The translations under genes were made by a program, and so were the position numbers. From Glycocaulis sp. (GTDB lineage Bacteria > Pseudomonadota > Alphaproteobacteria > Caulobacterales > Maricaulaceae): a stretch of DNA of 64,000 bases. How positions within the stretch are numbered: the first letter of the stretch is position 1; each line of letters opens with the position of its first letter. The notes beneath the pieces were generated by a model that searched no databases, was not told where the DNA came from, and saw only the letters and a list, made by a program, of their open reading frames with translations. Positions 35,394 to 44,612 of this stretch are shown here, in pieces. The stretch lies in the NCBI GenBank assembly GCA_022565665.1, contig JAIUMI010000003.1, positions 124,001 through 188,000 on the forward strand. Direction: 5' to 3'.

Positions 35394-36686
35394 CTAGACG
35401 TCTGCGAGCGCCTGTTCGAGATCGGCGATGAGATCATCGGGATGCTCGATACCGATGGAGACGCGCACCATGCCCGGCGTGAAGCCCAGCCGCTCGCGAA
35501 GCGCCGGATCAACCCCGGCATGGGTGGTGGATCCGGGATGGCAGATCAGCGTCTCGGTGCCGCCAAGGCTGACCGCCAGCTTGATGACTTTCAGGGCGTT
35601 CAACATGCGGAACGCGCCTTCCTGCCCGCCTGCCACGTCAAACGCGAAGGTGGAGCCATAATGCTCGCCGGACTGGGCGTGATGAACGGTGTGGTCACGC
35701 GAGCCCGGCTCCAGGAAGCCGAGATAGCGTACCTTCTCGATCTTGGGATGCTTCTTGAGCCAATCCGCGACCAGCGCCGCGCCCTCGAACGCCGCGTGCA
35801 TGCGCAGCGACACGGTTTCCAGCGAACGGGCGAGCATCCAGCACGTATTGGGGTCAAGATTGGTGCCGATGGCCGAGCGCAGCTTGCGCACCGGGGCCAT
35901 CACCGCGCTCGAACCCATCGCCGCGCCGCCGATAAGATCGGAATGGCCGCCAATATATTTGGTCAGAGAATAGACCACGAGGTCCGCGCCGTGGGCGAGC
36001 GGGCTCTGCCCGATCGGACCCAGCACGGTATTGTCCACCACCACGGGCGGGCGATGGCCCTGACGCTGGCCAATCTCGTCAGCCAGGCGCTTCATGAAGG
36101 CGAGATCGACAATCTCGTTGGTGGGGTTGGTCGGCGTCTCGGTGTAGAGGACCGCGACGCGGCCCTTCTTCATCGCCTCTTCGGCCTGCGCGCGGATTTC
36201 CGCTTCCGGGGCACCGGCAACGAAATCCACCGACGCAATTCCGTAATTGGGCATGATATTGCGGATCAGCGTCTCGGTGCCGCCATAAAGCGGGGTGGAT
36301 TGCAGCACGACATCGCCTGAATGGGCGAGCGCCATCAGCACGGTGGATATCGCGCCCATGCCGGAGGAGAAGACGCACGCCTCCTCCGCGCCATCAAAGA
36401 GCGTCAGCCGGTCTTCGAGCACTTCGACATTGGGATTGTTGAAGCGCGAATACATCAGGCCCGGCGCGGCCGGATCGCCGTCGACAGCGCGCCCCCCCAT
36501 CACCCGGAAGAAGGCGGCGCCCTCTTCGGCCGAGGCAAAGGCGAAGGTGGAGGTCTGGAAGATGGGCGGCTTGATGGAGCCTTCCGACAGCTTGGCGTCA
36601 AAGCCATAGCTCATCATCAGGGTTTCCGGGCGAAGGGGGCGTTCGCCCAGCGCCCGCTTCCGGTAAGGGGTTTCCGGCTTGCTCAT
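35394..36686 (-). CDS. Cys/Met-metabolism PLP-dependent enzyme (cystathionine synthase/lyase family)
   Basis: A 430-residue fold-type I PLP enzyme. Markers are YSRFNNPN, VFSSGMGAIST (phosphate loop), YTETPTNPTN, Asp218 in VVVDNTVLGP, and the PLP lysine Lys243 in VYSLTKYIGGHSD. The family includes cystathionine gamma-synthase, cystathionine lyases, methionine gamma-lyase and O-acylhomoserine sulfhydrylases, and I cannot choose among them. It lies 36 bases before the M20 hydrolase start on the same strand, so it may share a transcript with the ast genes. ATG at 36686 (MSKPETPYRK) is preferred over the longer frame. Confidence 0.9.
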   Translation of the reverse strand: MSKPETPYRKRALGERPLRPETLMMSYGFDAKLSEGSIKPPIFQTSTFAFASAEEGAAFFRVMGGRAVDGDPAAPGLMYSRFNNPNVEVLEDRLTLFDGAEEACVFSSGMGAISTVLMALAHSGDVVLQSTPLYGGTETLIRNIMPNYGIASVDFVAGAPEAEIRAQAEEAMKKGRVAVLYTETPTNPTNEIVDLAFMKRLADEIGQRQGHRPPVVVDNTVLGPIGQSPLAHGADLVVYSLTKYIGGHSDLIGGAAMGSSAVMAPVRKLRSAIGTNLDPNTCWMLARSLETVSLRMHAAFEGAALVADWLKKHPKIEKVRYLGFLEPGSRDHTVHHAQSGEHYGSTFAFDVAGGQEGAFRMLNALKVIKLAVSLGGTETLICHPGSTTHAGVDPALRERLGFTPGMVRVSIGIEHPDDLIADLEQALADV

Positions 36687-36891
36687 GGTCCTGTCCGTCC
36701 TTGCTGGCACGCCCCGCGCCGGCAAGCTGCCGCACCGTCAGGCTGCAAATGGGTCCGCGCGCGGACCGGCTGTCTCATGGGGCCTGTCTTGCTCTGCGCC
36801 CGCGCGCGGGTCAACCCGTCGGGCGGGCCGATGCTCGGCTTTGGGCCAGTGCAGCAAAGCCTCTGCAGGCAGTTCAGATAGTGGCCAAAAG

Positions 36892-36921
36892 AAAAACGGC
36901 CCGGTGTTTCCACCGGGCCGT
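36892..36921 (-). terminator. Rho-independent terminator after the OmpA gene
   Basis: A perfect 11-base stem, ACGGCCCGGTG (36896-36906) with CACCGGGCCGT (36911-36921), loop TTTC. On the minus strand it is followed by five U residues, so it ends the ompA transcript. The remainder of the 257-base gap up to 36686 shows no gene. Confidence 0.9.
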
Positions 36922-36943
36922 CAATCAGTCAGTGACTGATGGA

Positions 36944-38020
36944 TTAGCGGTCACGCAGATCCATCAACACTTCCGCACGGCGGTTCAGAGGCTCGCGAAC
37001 ACCGTCGCGGGTCTGGACTGCCAGCTGGGTCTGACCGAAGCCACGCAGCGAGATCGCGTCGGTCGGCACGCCGAGGCGCACCAGCTCGTCACGAACCGCA
37101 CGGGCGCGGCGCTCGGAGAGGCCCTGGTTGTAGGTGGCCGAACCCGAGGTGTCGGTGTGACCGTCGATCTGGACACCGCCAACACCGCAGTTACGGGCGT
37201 TGTTCACGGCGTTGTTGATCACCTGGCGAGCCTGATCGGTCAGGTTCGCACGATCCCACTCGAAGTACACCACGAACTGCGCATCCTGGCACGCCGGAGG
37301 CGGCGGCGGAGGCGGAGGAGGCGGCGGCGGGGGCGGCGGGGGCGGAGGCGGGGGAGGCGGCGGGGGCGGCGGGGTAGCGCCGAACAGGTACCGCAGACCG
37401 ATCCAGGCCTCGTGGCCACGCAGTGCGCTCACATCGGTATTCGGCGTATAGCTAGTGCCGTTATAGCCAAAATAGCGGTACTCGGTGTCCAACGTCAGGC
37501 TTTCGGTCAGCGCCCAGCCGATACCAGCCAGCAGCTGGTAACCCAGAGCACCGTGCTTATCGCGAATGGTGATAGCCTGTGAGTTGGCCTGAAGGGTTCC
37601 CGTGTTGAGTCCCGTCGCATGCAGATGCGACTGAACGTAACCAATACCCGCACCGACATAGGGACGGAACCAGTCGGTGCCCTCGAAGTCATAAATGACC
37701 GAGGCCATCAGCGACCAGGCATGGACCTTGGCGGAGCTGTGCTCGAATGCGCCAATGGCACCAAGATCATTGTAGCGGTGAGCCAGCTCACCTTCGAACC
37801 GGAAGCCGTTGTCCTGCTGGTAACCCAGCGCAAGCGCTTCGCGGAAGTTACTCTTGCCGCTTACGTCACCGTTGAGGCCGTTGAGGCCTCCAGTGAACGT
37901 CGCATCACCGGGAGCGCCATAACCAAGAGCGCCGCGGACGTACCAGCCCTCTTGCGCAAACGCCGAAGGCGCGGCGAGGATGGCACCGACAGCGGCAGCT
38001 GTAAGAAGCCGTGTTTTCAT
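36944..38020 (-). CDS. OmpA-family outer-membrane protein with a long polyproline linker
   Basis: A 358-residue protein with a signal peptide (MKTRLLTAAAVGAILAAPSA, cut after AFA), an eight-strand OmpA-like barrel to about residue 215 (GWYVRGALGYGAPG; TLDTEYRYFGYN), a run of about 26 prolines, and a C-terminal OmpA domain that binds peptidoglycan. The last shows QIDGHTDTSGSATYNQGLSE with the conserved Asp and later Arg (LSERRARAV). It links the outer membrane to the cell wall. A strong GGAGGGGG site precedes ATG at 38020, and a clear terminator follows, fitting a highly expressed single gene. Confidence 0.93.
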   Translation of the reverse strand: MKTRLLTAAAVGAILAAPSAFAQEGWYVRGALGYGAPGDATFTGGLNGLNGDVSGKSNFREALALGYQQDNGFRFEGELAHRYNDLGAIGAFEHSSAKVHAWSLMASVIYDFEGTDWFRPYVGAGIGYVQSHLHATGLNTGTLQANSQAITIRDKHGALGYQLLAGIGWALTESLTLDTEYRYFGYNGTSYTPNTDVSALRGHEAWIGLRYLFGATPPPPPPPPPPPPPPPPPPPPPPPPPPACQDAQFVVYFEWDRANLTDQARQVINNAVNNARNCGVGGVQIDGHTDTSGSATYNQGLSERRARAVRDELVRLGVPTDAISLRGFGQTQLAVQTRDGVREPLNRRAEVLMDLRDR

Positions 38021-38170
38021 TTTTCCCCCTCCGGGCTGTGAGGCCCTTCGTTGAGCATGGTGAACAAAGCGCCGCAATGGACGCGCGGAACCGCCAAAAC
38101 GGCGCTTCTGCAACTCGATTAGCGGATTTCACCGCAGCGCGCCAGACCAGTAGGCGCAAAAAATTCGACT

Positions 38171-39379
38171 TCACGCAACAATTCCGCGTGCCATCAGGTC
38201 ACTTACCTCGTTTTGTTCAAACCCGAGGCGTTCTTGCAACACCTCGCCCGTATGCTCTGCAAAACGTGGGGGAGGACGGCGATAACTGACCGGAGTCCCG
38301 CCAAGGCGCAGCGGGCTGGCGACCAGCGGAACGCTCCCCGAACCGGTCATCTCCATGTCAATACGCAGGTTTCTCGCTCCGGCCTGCGGTTCGGCAAAGA
38401 CCGAATCAATACTCTGGATCGGGCCGCACGGAATGCCGGCCGCATCGAGGGCCGCGCGCCATTCCCCGCTGGTACGCCTGCGCATCACGCTGGCAATCTC
38501 CCCGCACAACTCTTCCCTGTAGGCGACCCGCGCCGCATTGCGCGCATAGCGCGGATCATCGGCCCATTCGGGCCGTCCGAGCACGCCGGCAAAGCTGCGG
38601 AACTGGCGGTCAGCACCGACCGCAACGGCTATTCGGCCATCAGATGTCGGGAAGTCCTGATAGGGGACGATATTGGGATGGCGATTGCCCATCCGGCCCG
38701 GCACCCTGCCGCCGACGAGATAGTTTTCCGCCTGATTGGCCAGCATTGCGGCCTGCACGTCGAACAGGGCCATGTCGATATGCTGGCCCGGCCCGCCCCG
38801 GCTGCGGGCCTCCAGCGCGGCAAGGATCGCAGTCGCCGCGTAAACCCCTGTAAACAGGTCCACAATCGGCACCCCGACCTTCACCGGCTCATCCTCGCCA
38901 GTCACGCTCATCAGCCCGCCCATGGCCTGAATCAGAAAGTCATAACCGGGAAGATTCGCGTACGGGCCGGTCTGGCCGAAACCGGTGATCGAGCAATAGA
39001 CGAGGCCGGGATTGTCCGCCTTCAGGCTCTCATAATCGAGACCGAAGCGCTTCAGTCCGCCCGTCTTGTAATTCTCGATCACCACATCGCTCTGGCGGGC
39101 GAGCGACTGGATGATCGCCTGACCTTCCGGCTCGCGCAGATTGACCGCTATCGAGCGCTTGTTCCGGTTCGCGCACAGATAGTAGGCCGCATCCCCCTGC
39201 CCGCCATCGGAGTTGGTCAGGAAGGGCGGGCCCCAGCCGCGCGTATCATCCCCGCCGTCGGGATTTTCCACCTTGATGACGTCAGCGCCAAGATCGCCGA
39301 GTATCTGGCCGCACCACGGACCGGCGAGCACACGGGAAAGATCGAGAACCCTGATGTGGGAAAGCGCGCCGCCTGACAT
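38171..39379 (-). CDS. Class III CoA-transferase (CaiB/BaiF family)
   Basis: A 402-residue family III CoA-transferase, a fold of two interlocked rings that moves CoA between carboxylic acids. The start ALSHIRVLDLSRVLAGPWCG and DVIKVENPDGGDDTRGWGPP are typical. The catalytic aspartate is probably Asp174 in PIVDLFTGVYA, close to the place it holds in formyl-CoA transferase. Possible substrates include succinate, formate, mesaconate and carnitine, and nothing here decides. The enzyme is cytosolic. It stands alone between the ompA-type gene and the SLC13 permease. Confidence 0.9.
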   Translation of the reverse strand: MSGGALSHIRVLDLSRVLAGPWCGQILGDLGADVIKVENPDGGDDTRGWGPPFLTNSDGGQGDAAYYLCANRNKRSIAVNLREPEGQAIIQSLARQSDVVIENYKTGGLKRFGLDYESLKADNPGLVYCSITGFGQTGPYANLPGYDFLIQAMGGLMSVTGEDEPVKVGVPIVDLFTGVYAATAILAALEARSRGGPGQHIDMALFDVQAAMLANQAENYLVGGRVPGRMGNRHPNIVPYQDFPTSDGRIAVAVGADRQFRSFAGVLGRPEWADDPRYARNAARVAYREELCGEIASVMRRRTSGEWRAALDAAGIPCGPIQSIDSVFAEPQAGARNLRIDMEMTGSGSVPLVASPLRLGGTPVSYRRPPPRFAEHTGEVLQERLGFEQNEVSDLMARGIVA

Positions 39380-39451
39380 GTCCGGACAAATCCTCCTGCT
39401 GCGCGCTTTCTAGGCCCAATTTTCGCAGACGTGAAGGGGCTGGGTCAGCCT

Positions 39452-41281
39452 CTAGAACGGCCACACGAGGATGATCATGGGCACGCCGATCGCCACCACG
39501 ACGATCTCCAGCGGCAGGCCGAGGGGCCAGTAATCACTGAAACGAAACCCGCCAGGGCCGAGGATCAGCGTGTTGTTCTGATGACCGATCGGGGTGAGGA
39601 AGGCACAGCTTGCCCCCACCGCCACCGCCATCAGGAACGGATCGGCGCTGACGCCCAGCGCATTAGCGAGGCTGATCGCGACCGGACACATGACCGCAGC
39701 GGTCGCGGCATTATTCATGAAGTCCGACAGCGTCATGGTCGCAATCAGCATGATCGCGACGAGCAGGACCGGCCCTGCCTCGCCGGTCAGGGCCACCAGC
39801 CCGCCTGCGATCAGGCCCGCAGCGCCACTGGTCTCCAGCGCGCCAGCCACCGGTATGAGCGCGCCCAGCAGCACGATGACGGGCCAGTCGACCTGATCAT
39901 AGATCTGGCGCAAGGGCAGAACGCGCAGAAGCATGACGGCGAGCACCCCGGCCGCAAAGCTGACTGCGGCGGGGAGCACGCCACCGGCGGCCAGCGCGAT
40001 GGCACCGGCCATTATCGCGGCGGCGGTGAGAGCCTTGCGGCCGTCGGGAATGCGCAAGGGCCGCTCGGCCAATGGCACACAGCTCAGGCGCACACCGAAA
40101 TCGGCCAGCGCTTCCTCACCGCCCTGCAGCAGCAGCACATCGCCATCCTTCAGCTTCATGGTGCGCAGGCGCGCGCGCGAGTGCGCAGCGTTGCGCGACA
40201 CGGCCAGCAGATTGATCTGATAACGCGTGCGCAGGCGGATATCGCTCGCCGAACGCCCGGCAAGCGGAGAGCCCGGCGCAATGGCGTATTCGGCCAGATG
40301 CACATCACCGGAATGGATGACGCGGCGGCGTTCCCCGGAGCCCTCCGGCGCCTCTTCTTCATCTTCGTCATCTTCGGTATCCGGCGCGGTGGACACCTCT
40401 TCTTCCAGCTGCAGGCCCAGAGCGGAGAGGGCGGCGGTCAGCCCTTCAGGGTCCGCCTCGATCACCAGAAGATCGCCTACGCGTACCTTGCGTGCAGGGT
40501 GCGGCGCAGGGATGCGCTCACCTTCACGGATCATGGCCAGAATCTGCGCACCGGCCTCATCCAGCAGCGGCTCCAGCTCGCGCAGCGTCTTGTCGGCCGC
40601 CTTGCTGTCTTCCACCACGCGCGCCTCGGTCAGATAGCTTCCCGTCTCGAAGCTGTCCGCACCCGGCGGGGTGCGCCGGGGTACCAGCTTCCAGGCAGCC
40701 AGCAGCACGAAGACGATTCCCGCCAGCGCCACCGCCACGCCCACCGGCGCAAAGTCGAACATGGAGAACGGACCCAGCCCCGCCTCGGCCCGGAAGCCGG
40801 AAACGATGAGGTTGGGCGGCGTACCGATCAGCGTCGTCATGCCGCCAAGGATGGAGGCGAAGGCCAGCGGCATGAGCAGACGGCCGGGCGGCAGGCCCCG
40901 CTTGCGGGCCATCTGCAGGGCGATGGGCATGAGCAGGGCCAGCGCGCCGACATTGTTCATGAAGGCCGAGAGGAAAGCGGCCAGCACGCAGAGCGATGCC
41001 GTCATAACGAAGGGAGAAGCGTTGGACGGCAGAACGGTCCGGGCAATCGCATCGACAGCGCCCGCCGCCTGCAGCGCGCCTGACAGGATCAGCACACAGG
41101 CCACGGTAATGACGGCCGGATGGCCAAAACCGGAAAACGCCTCGCCTGCAGGCACCAGCCCCAGCAGCACACACCCCACCAGCGCGGCAAGCGCCACGAC
41201 ATCGTGGCGCAGCCTTCCCGACAGGAAGAGCGTCATCATGGCGGCCAGAACAAGGCCCAGCAGGGCGACCTGCATTGTCAT
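39452..41281 (-). CDS. SLC13/DASS-family permease with two TrkA-C domains
   Basis: A 609-residue inner-membrane transporter. An N-terminal membrane block (about 1-195) with the NNVGALALLMPIALQ motif and a C-terminal block (about 400-609) with NNAATAAVMCPVAISLAN flank two cytosolic TrkA-C (RCK_C) domains at about 210-285 and 320-400. The two are separated by an acidic stretch (PDTEDDEDEEEAPEGSGE). SLC13-type proteins with such inserts are usually sodium-coupled anion or sulfate carriers, and the TrkA-C domains may bind ligands that control activity. The ion or substrate is unknown. A second ATG two codons downstream is possible. Confidence 0.9.
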   Translation of the reverse strand: MTMQVALLGLVLAAMMTLFLSGRLRHDVVALAALVGCVLLGLVPAGEAFSGFGHPAVITVACVLILSGALQAAGAVDAIARTVLPSNASPFVMTASLCVLAAFLSAFMNNVGALALLMPIALQMARKRGLPPGRLLMPLAFASILGGMTTLIGTPPNLIVSGFRAEAGLGPFSMFDFAPVGVAVALAGIVFVLLAAWKLVPRRTPPGADSFETGSYLTEARVVEDSKAADKTLRELEPLLDEAGAQILAMIREGERIPAPHPARKVRVGDLLVIEADPEGLTAALSALGLQLEEEVSTAPDTEDDEDEEEAPEGSGERRRVIHSGDVHLAEYAIAPGSPLAGRSASDIRLRTRYQINLLAVSRNAAHSRARLRTMKLKDGDVLLLQGGEEALADFGVRLSCVPLAERPLRIPDGRKALTAAAIMAGAIALAAGGVLPAAVSFAAGVLAVMLLRVLPLRQIYDQVDWPVIVLLGALIPVAGALETSGAAGLIAGGLVALTGEAGPVLLVAIMLIATMTLSDFMNNAATAAVMCPVAISLANALGVSADPFLMAVAVGASCAFLTPIGHQNNTLILGPGGFRFSDYWPLGLPLEIVVVAIGVPMIILVWPF

Positions 41282-41367
41282 CGGCGAGGGGTCCGAATGG
41301 CTATCATCCTGTCATGAACGTGTGCGCTGCGCCCTGCAAGCCCCTGCGCGCCACTTCTTCAAGGATT

Positions 41368-43488
41368 TCAGAACGGTGTCAGGTCCGCCATGGCGGCAAA
41401 CACAGCCAGCGACACCGCCGCGAGCGATGTGACGACGATCCCGGCCAGCGCGCCGAACGCCATCTTGCCCGAAGACAGGCGTGCGCCCACCACCAGGAAC
41501 AGGGCCGCTATGCCCGCCAGCCCGCCGAGCAGAACCATCCACGCCCCGATCCGGGCCGGACCGGCGAGCCCCGCGATCAGGAGGATGGGCGAAATCTCGC
41601 TTGTCACATAGGCAGCATATCCCAGCACGATCATGCCCCCTGCCCCCAGCGCGGCAGCGGCCACGCACACGGCGCGCGCACCGCCCGTATTGGCCGCTGG
41701 CATGCGGTCGATCCGGCGCAGCATGAAGGCAATCGGGAATACCAGCAGGGCAAGCCCCAGCACCATGGCCGACAGGGCGCCCCAACCCAGAAGGGCGAGC
41801 AGGCCGCCACGATCTTCCTCCCACCCGACCAGGGCCCGCGCCGCCAGCCGGGAAGTCAAAGGCGTCACGAAAGCCGGCTCCATATTGGCTGTTTCAACAC
41901 AGCTGGCATCAAGTTCCCCGGCCGGGTCATCGAAGAAGGCGATCATCACCCTGGCGGTGCATTCGTCAGAGCGGGTGGGCCCGTGACCGGCGAAGGGCAC
42001 TTCGAGATACTGGCCATTGGCAAAGCCCGGCATGATCTGGCGGGCGAGGTCTGTGGGGGTGATCGGATCCCACGCCCCGTTCACGATCAGGGCCGGGCCG
42101 TCAAAGCTGACCGGCCCATAATCGGACCGGTCGCGCAGGGTCATGCCATAACGCTCGCACAGGGCCTGATCGGCCGCCGCGCCCTCGACAGTGCCAACCA
42201 GCCCGGCAAGGGCCGGCACTTCGGCCATATCCTCGGCGATCACCTGCGCATTGTGCCAGGTATAGCCGTCATTGCACCTGACCGCCGAACTCATGCCTTC
42301 GGAATAATCGCCCCCGGCCATCCCGCCAGCGGCCAGCGCCAGCGCGGTGAACACCGTCTCGTCGCGCCGTTCGGCCGCGCGCACCAGCGCATTGAGAACC
42401 GCGGCAAGACCGGGATAGGTCTCCTGCTCATACATCATCATGAAGGGCGCAAAGGCGATGGCCTGCCCGCCCATCACCACTTCACCGCCGGGGAAAGTTT
42501 CGGTGTCCGACACGGTGACGGTGACGGGATTTTCCTGCAGGGCCGCCATCGCCGCGAAGGTGCGTGCCTCCAGATCGGGATAGGTCCGCGCGCAGGCCGG
42601 GTCGGCGTCACAGGTGCGCACGATATGGTCCAGCACACGCCCGGCCCAGCGGTGAATGCGCATCAGGTTTTCCAGATCGTTGGGCACGATGGCGTCTATC
42701 ACCAGCGCGCGTATGCCCTCAGGATCGACGCGCGTGAGCATCTGGCCCAGATGCGAGCCATAGGAAATGCCCCAGACATTCCATTGCTCGAAGCCCAGCG
42801 CCTCGCGCAAGACCCGCACATCGCGCGCATTCTCCACCGTATTATAGGCGGCCAGATCCACGCCTTCGGCCAATGCCCGGTCAAAGCAGCGTTCCAGCCT
42901 GCGGCGGGCGAACTCTTCCTGTTCGGCCAGCGTCCGGCCCACATTGAGCGCAGGCTCTTCCAGATCGAATAGCGGGCAGAACCCGCCGGAATGACCAATG
43001 CCGCGCTGCTGGAGAATATAGAGATCACGCGTCTGGATGATCTCGTGATCGACAAAGCGCTCCACATAGGCCGCCGCGCCCACGCCGGGGCCGCCGGTGA
43101 GATAGACCACAGGGTCTTCCCGGCGCGCCTCTTCATCCTCGCCGCGCGCGTGCAGGCGCACATAGAGAAGCTGGATGAGGCGGCTCTCCTCCGCCTCGCG
43201 GTTCTCGCGCACAGCGACAAGCCCGCAGCTTATCTCGCCGGGCTCATAGTCGATATCGCCCTTGAACGGGCAGATGACCGGAACCGTGTCGCCTTCGCGC
43301 AGATTGAAGAGAGGAGCAGCAGGCGGCGTGTCCATCTGCGAGAAGAGCGCGCCCTCTGCGTCGTCTTGCAGAGCAGGCAGATCCACCGGCGGCTCGCCAT
43401 CATGGTCCGGCATGTCCTGCGCCATCGCACTGGCTGCCATCGCCATGACCAGCCACGCCGCGCCGAGCGCGCCAATCCACTGCCGCAT
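41368..43488 (-). CDS. Exported alpha/beta hydrolase (TAP-like peptidase) fused to a membrane domain
   Basis: About 706 residues. A signal peptide (LVMAMAASAMA) leads into an alpha/beta hydrolase of the proline iminopeptidase/tripeptidyl aminopeptidase type. Features are the oxyanion loop YLTGGPGVGAA, the nucleophile elbow GISYGS (Ser near 242), and the TAP-like C-terminal part NGAWDPITPTD with the acid residue and FAGHGPT with the histidine. After about residue 560 come four hydrophobic helices, so the enzyme is tied to the inner membrane with its catalytic part outside. ATG at 43488 has GGGGAG six bases upstream; ATG at 43494 is too close to that site. Confidence 0.85.
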   Translation of the reverse strand: MRQWIGALGAAWLVMAMAASAMAQDMPDHDGEPPVDLPALQDDAEGALFSQMDTPPAAPLFNLREGDTVPVICPFKGDIDYEPGEISCGLVAVRENREAEESRLIQLLYVRLHARGEDEEARREDPVVYLTGGPGVGAAAYVERFVDHEIIQTRDLYILQQRGIGHSGGFCPLFDLEEPALNVGRTLAEQEEFARRRLERCFDRALAEGVDLAAYNTVENARDVRVLREALGFEQWNVWGISYGSHLGQMLTRVDPEGIRALVIDAIVPNDLENLMRIHRWAGRVLDHIVRTCDADPACARTYPDLEARTFAAMAALQENPVTVTVSDTETFPGGEVVMGGQAIAFAPFMMMYEQETYPGLAAVLNALVRAAERRDETVFTALALAAGGMAGGDYSEGMSSAVRCNDGYTWHNAQVIAEDMAEVPALAGLVGTVEGAAADQALCERYGMTLRDRSDYGPVSFDGPALIVNGAWDPITPTDLARQIMPGFANGQYLEVPFAGHGPTRSDECTARVMIAFFDDPAGELDASCVETANMEPAFVTPLTSRLAARALVGWEEDRGGLLALLGWGALSAMVLGLALLVFPIAFMLRRIDRMPAANTGGARAVCVAAAALGAGGMIVLGYAAYVTSEISPILLIAGLAGPARIGAWMVLLGGLAGIAALFLVVGARLSSGKMAFGALAGIVVTSLAAVSLAVFAAMADLTPF

Positions 43489-43629
43489 GATCATCTCCCC
43501 TCACCCGTATGCCGTGCGCCCGCACGGCCTTTGACGGTTCGCACGCTATCGCACACACAGGCACCGCGCCAAGCGATTGCTGGGTGACAGACATGAGGGC
43601 ATGAAGGAAAATGGGCTGGGCCTGATTGG

Positions 43630-43702
43630 TGAGCCGGCAGGGATTCGAACCCTGGACCTACTGATTAAAAGTCAGTTGCTCTACCAACTGAGCTACCGGC
43701 TC
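43630..43702 (-). tRNA. tRNA-Lys (anticodon UUU)
   Basis: A complete cloverleaf on the minus strand: acceptor stem GAGCCGG/CCGGCTC, D-arm GCTCAGTTGGTAGAGC, anticodon arm ACTGA-CTTTTAA-TCAGT with anticodon TTT, and T-arm CAGGGTTCGAATCCCTG. Discriminator A is followed by an encoded CCA at 43629-43627. The feature covers 73 bases without CCA. Confidence 0.97.
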
Positions 43703-43861
43703 CCATCAAGAGTGCGGGTATCTATATGCGCCGCCCTTGCCGGTCAAGGCGCGGTGGTGCGGTTTAGGCTGTATGGGCAGATGGCGTATCATGCCCGTTG
43801 CCTGCCATGGCTTTGCCATGATGGCATGACTAGGATTTCCGCCGGTGAGGGAGACCCGGCC

Positions 43862-44470
43862 ATGACGCAGACCAGAGTGATATTTGCAGTGCTTGCAGGC
43901 GCAACTTTGCTCTCTGCGTGCTCCTCGCCAGGCGATACATTGCAGGAAGCCGGAGACCGCACCATGCCGGCCGCCTATGATGCGCTGGGCGCCCCGCGCG
44001 AGCGGCCCGGCCCCGTCATGGTGGAGGAAGATGAACGCACCGTGCCCACCCCCTATGGCGGGCTGGGCGCGCGCCGGGTCTGCTCCACCGTGGCCACCGA
44101 CATTGCCCGGCTGACCGCCGTGCTGGGCCCGGACCGCGAAGCCCCGCCGCCCGAGGGGGAAACCGAGGCCGAGGCGCGCGAACGCTCCATGTGGGATTCC
44201 GGGCGGGACCTGCTGGCCCGCGCGCCCGATGCCGCGCAGGACGCAGCGGTCGATGCCTATTACTCCGCCATCGTGGGGCTGAACCCTGTCCGCCCCGTCG
44301 CCCGCTTCGTGCAAGGCTCTGCCCGCATCGAGGCCGAGGCCCGCGCCCAGCGGGAAATGGCGTGGGCACGGCGCGCTTACCTTCGCGGCCTGTTTGACGG
44401 CTATGGCTGTAACCGGCGCGTGCTGGAGCAGACCTTCATCCGCTATGGGCTGACGGAGGCCGAGGAATAG
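43862..44470 (+). CDS. Predicted lipoprotein of unknown function
   Basis: About 202 residues. The signal peptide VIFAVLAGATLLSACSS ends in the lipobox LSAC, so the mature protein is lipid-anchored. The rest is mainly helical, rich in Ala, Arg and Glu, with two further cysteines (RRVCSTVATD and GYGCNRRVL) that may form a disulfide. I do not recognise the family. It resembles the exported protein at 48820-49305 in general style, including a late block of the type YLRGLFDGYGC against YWLSGLYEGGQC, so the two may be distant relatives. The open frame above ATG 43862 runs through the tRNA and is not coding. Confidence 0.75.
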   Translation: MTQTRVIFAVLAGATLLSACSSPGDTLQEAGDRTMPAAYDALGAPRERPGPVMVEEDERTVPTPYGGLGARRVCSTVATDIARLTAVLGPDREAPPPEGETEAEARERSMWDSGRDLLARAPDAAQDAAVDAYYSAIVGLNPVRPVARFVQGSARIEAEARAQREMAWARRAYLRGLFDGYGCNRRVLEQTFIRYGLTEAEE

Positions 44471-44612
44471 CGCCAAAGCGCGTGTTGCATCGGCGCAACG
44501 TATGCCCGCTCTGTCGTTTACCATGGGGAACAGCACCGCCCTGCCCTCCGTTCTGTCTGCATCCGATGCGCTCCTCCCCCGAGGGCGCACGGCAGAGACA
44601 AGGAGGCCAAAG

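Noticed and set aside
34056-36320. A 754-codon plus-strand open frame opposite the M20 and PLP enzyme genes.
   Set aside because: Rich in His, Arg and Ala with no recognisable domain. It is the mirror of two well-supported genes.
36701-37582. A plus-strand frame with a long run of arginines and glycines.
   Set aside because: The run is the complement of the polyproline codons of the OmpA gene.
39431-41083. A 550-codon plus-strand frame opposite the SLC13 gene.
   Set aside because: Gln/His/Arg-rich shadow without domains, while the minus strand encodes a clear transporter.
43577-43861. Plus-strand upstream extension of the lipoprotein frame.
   Set aside because: It runs through the tRNA-Lys gene. 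The lipoprotein signal peptide begins only at 43862.
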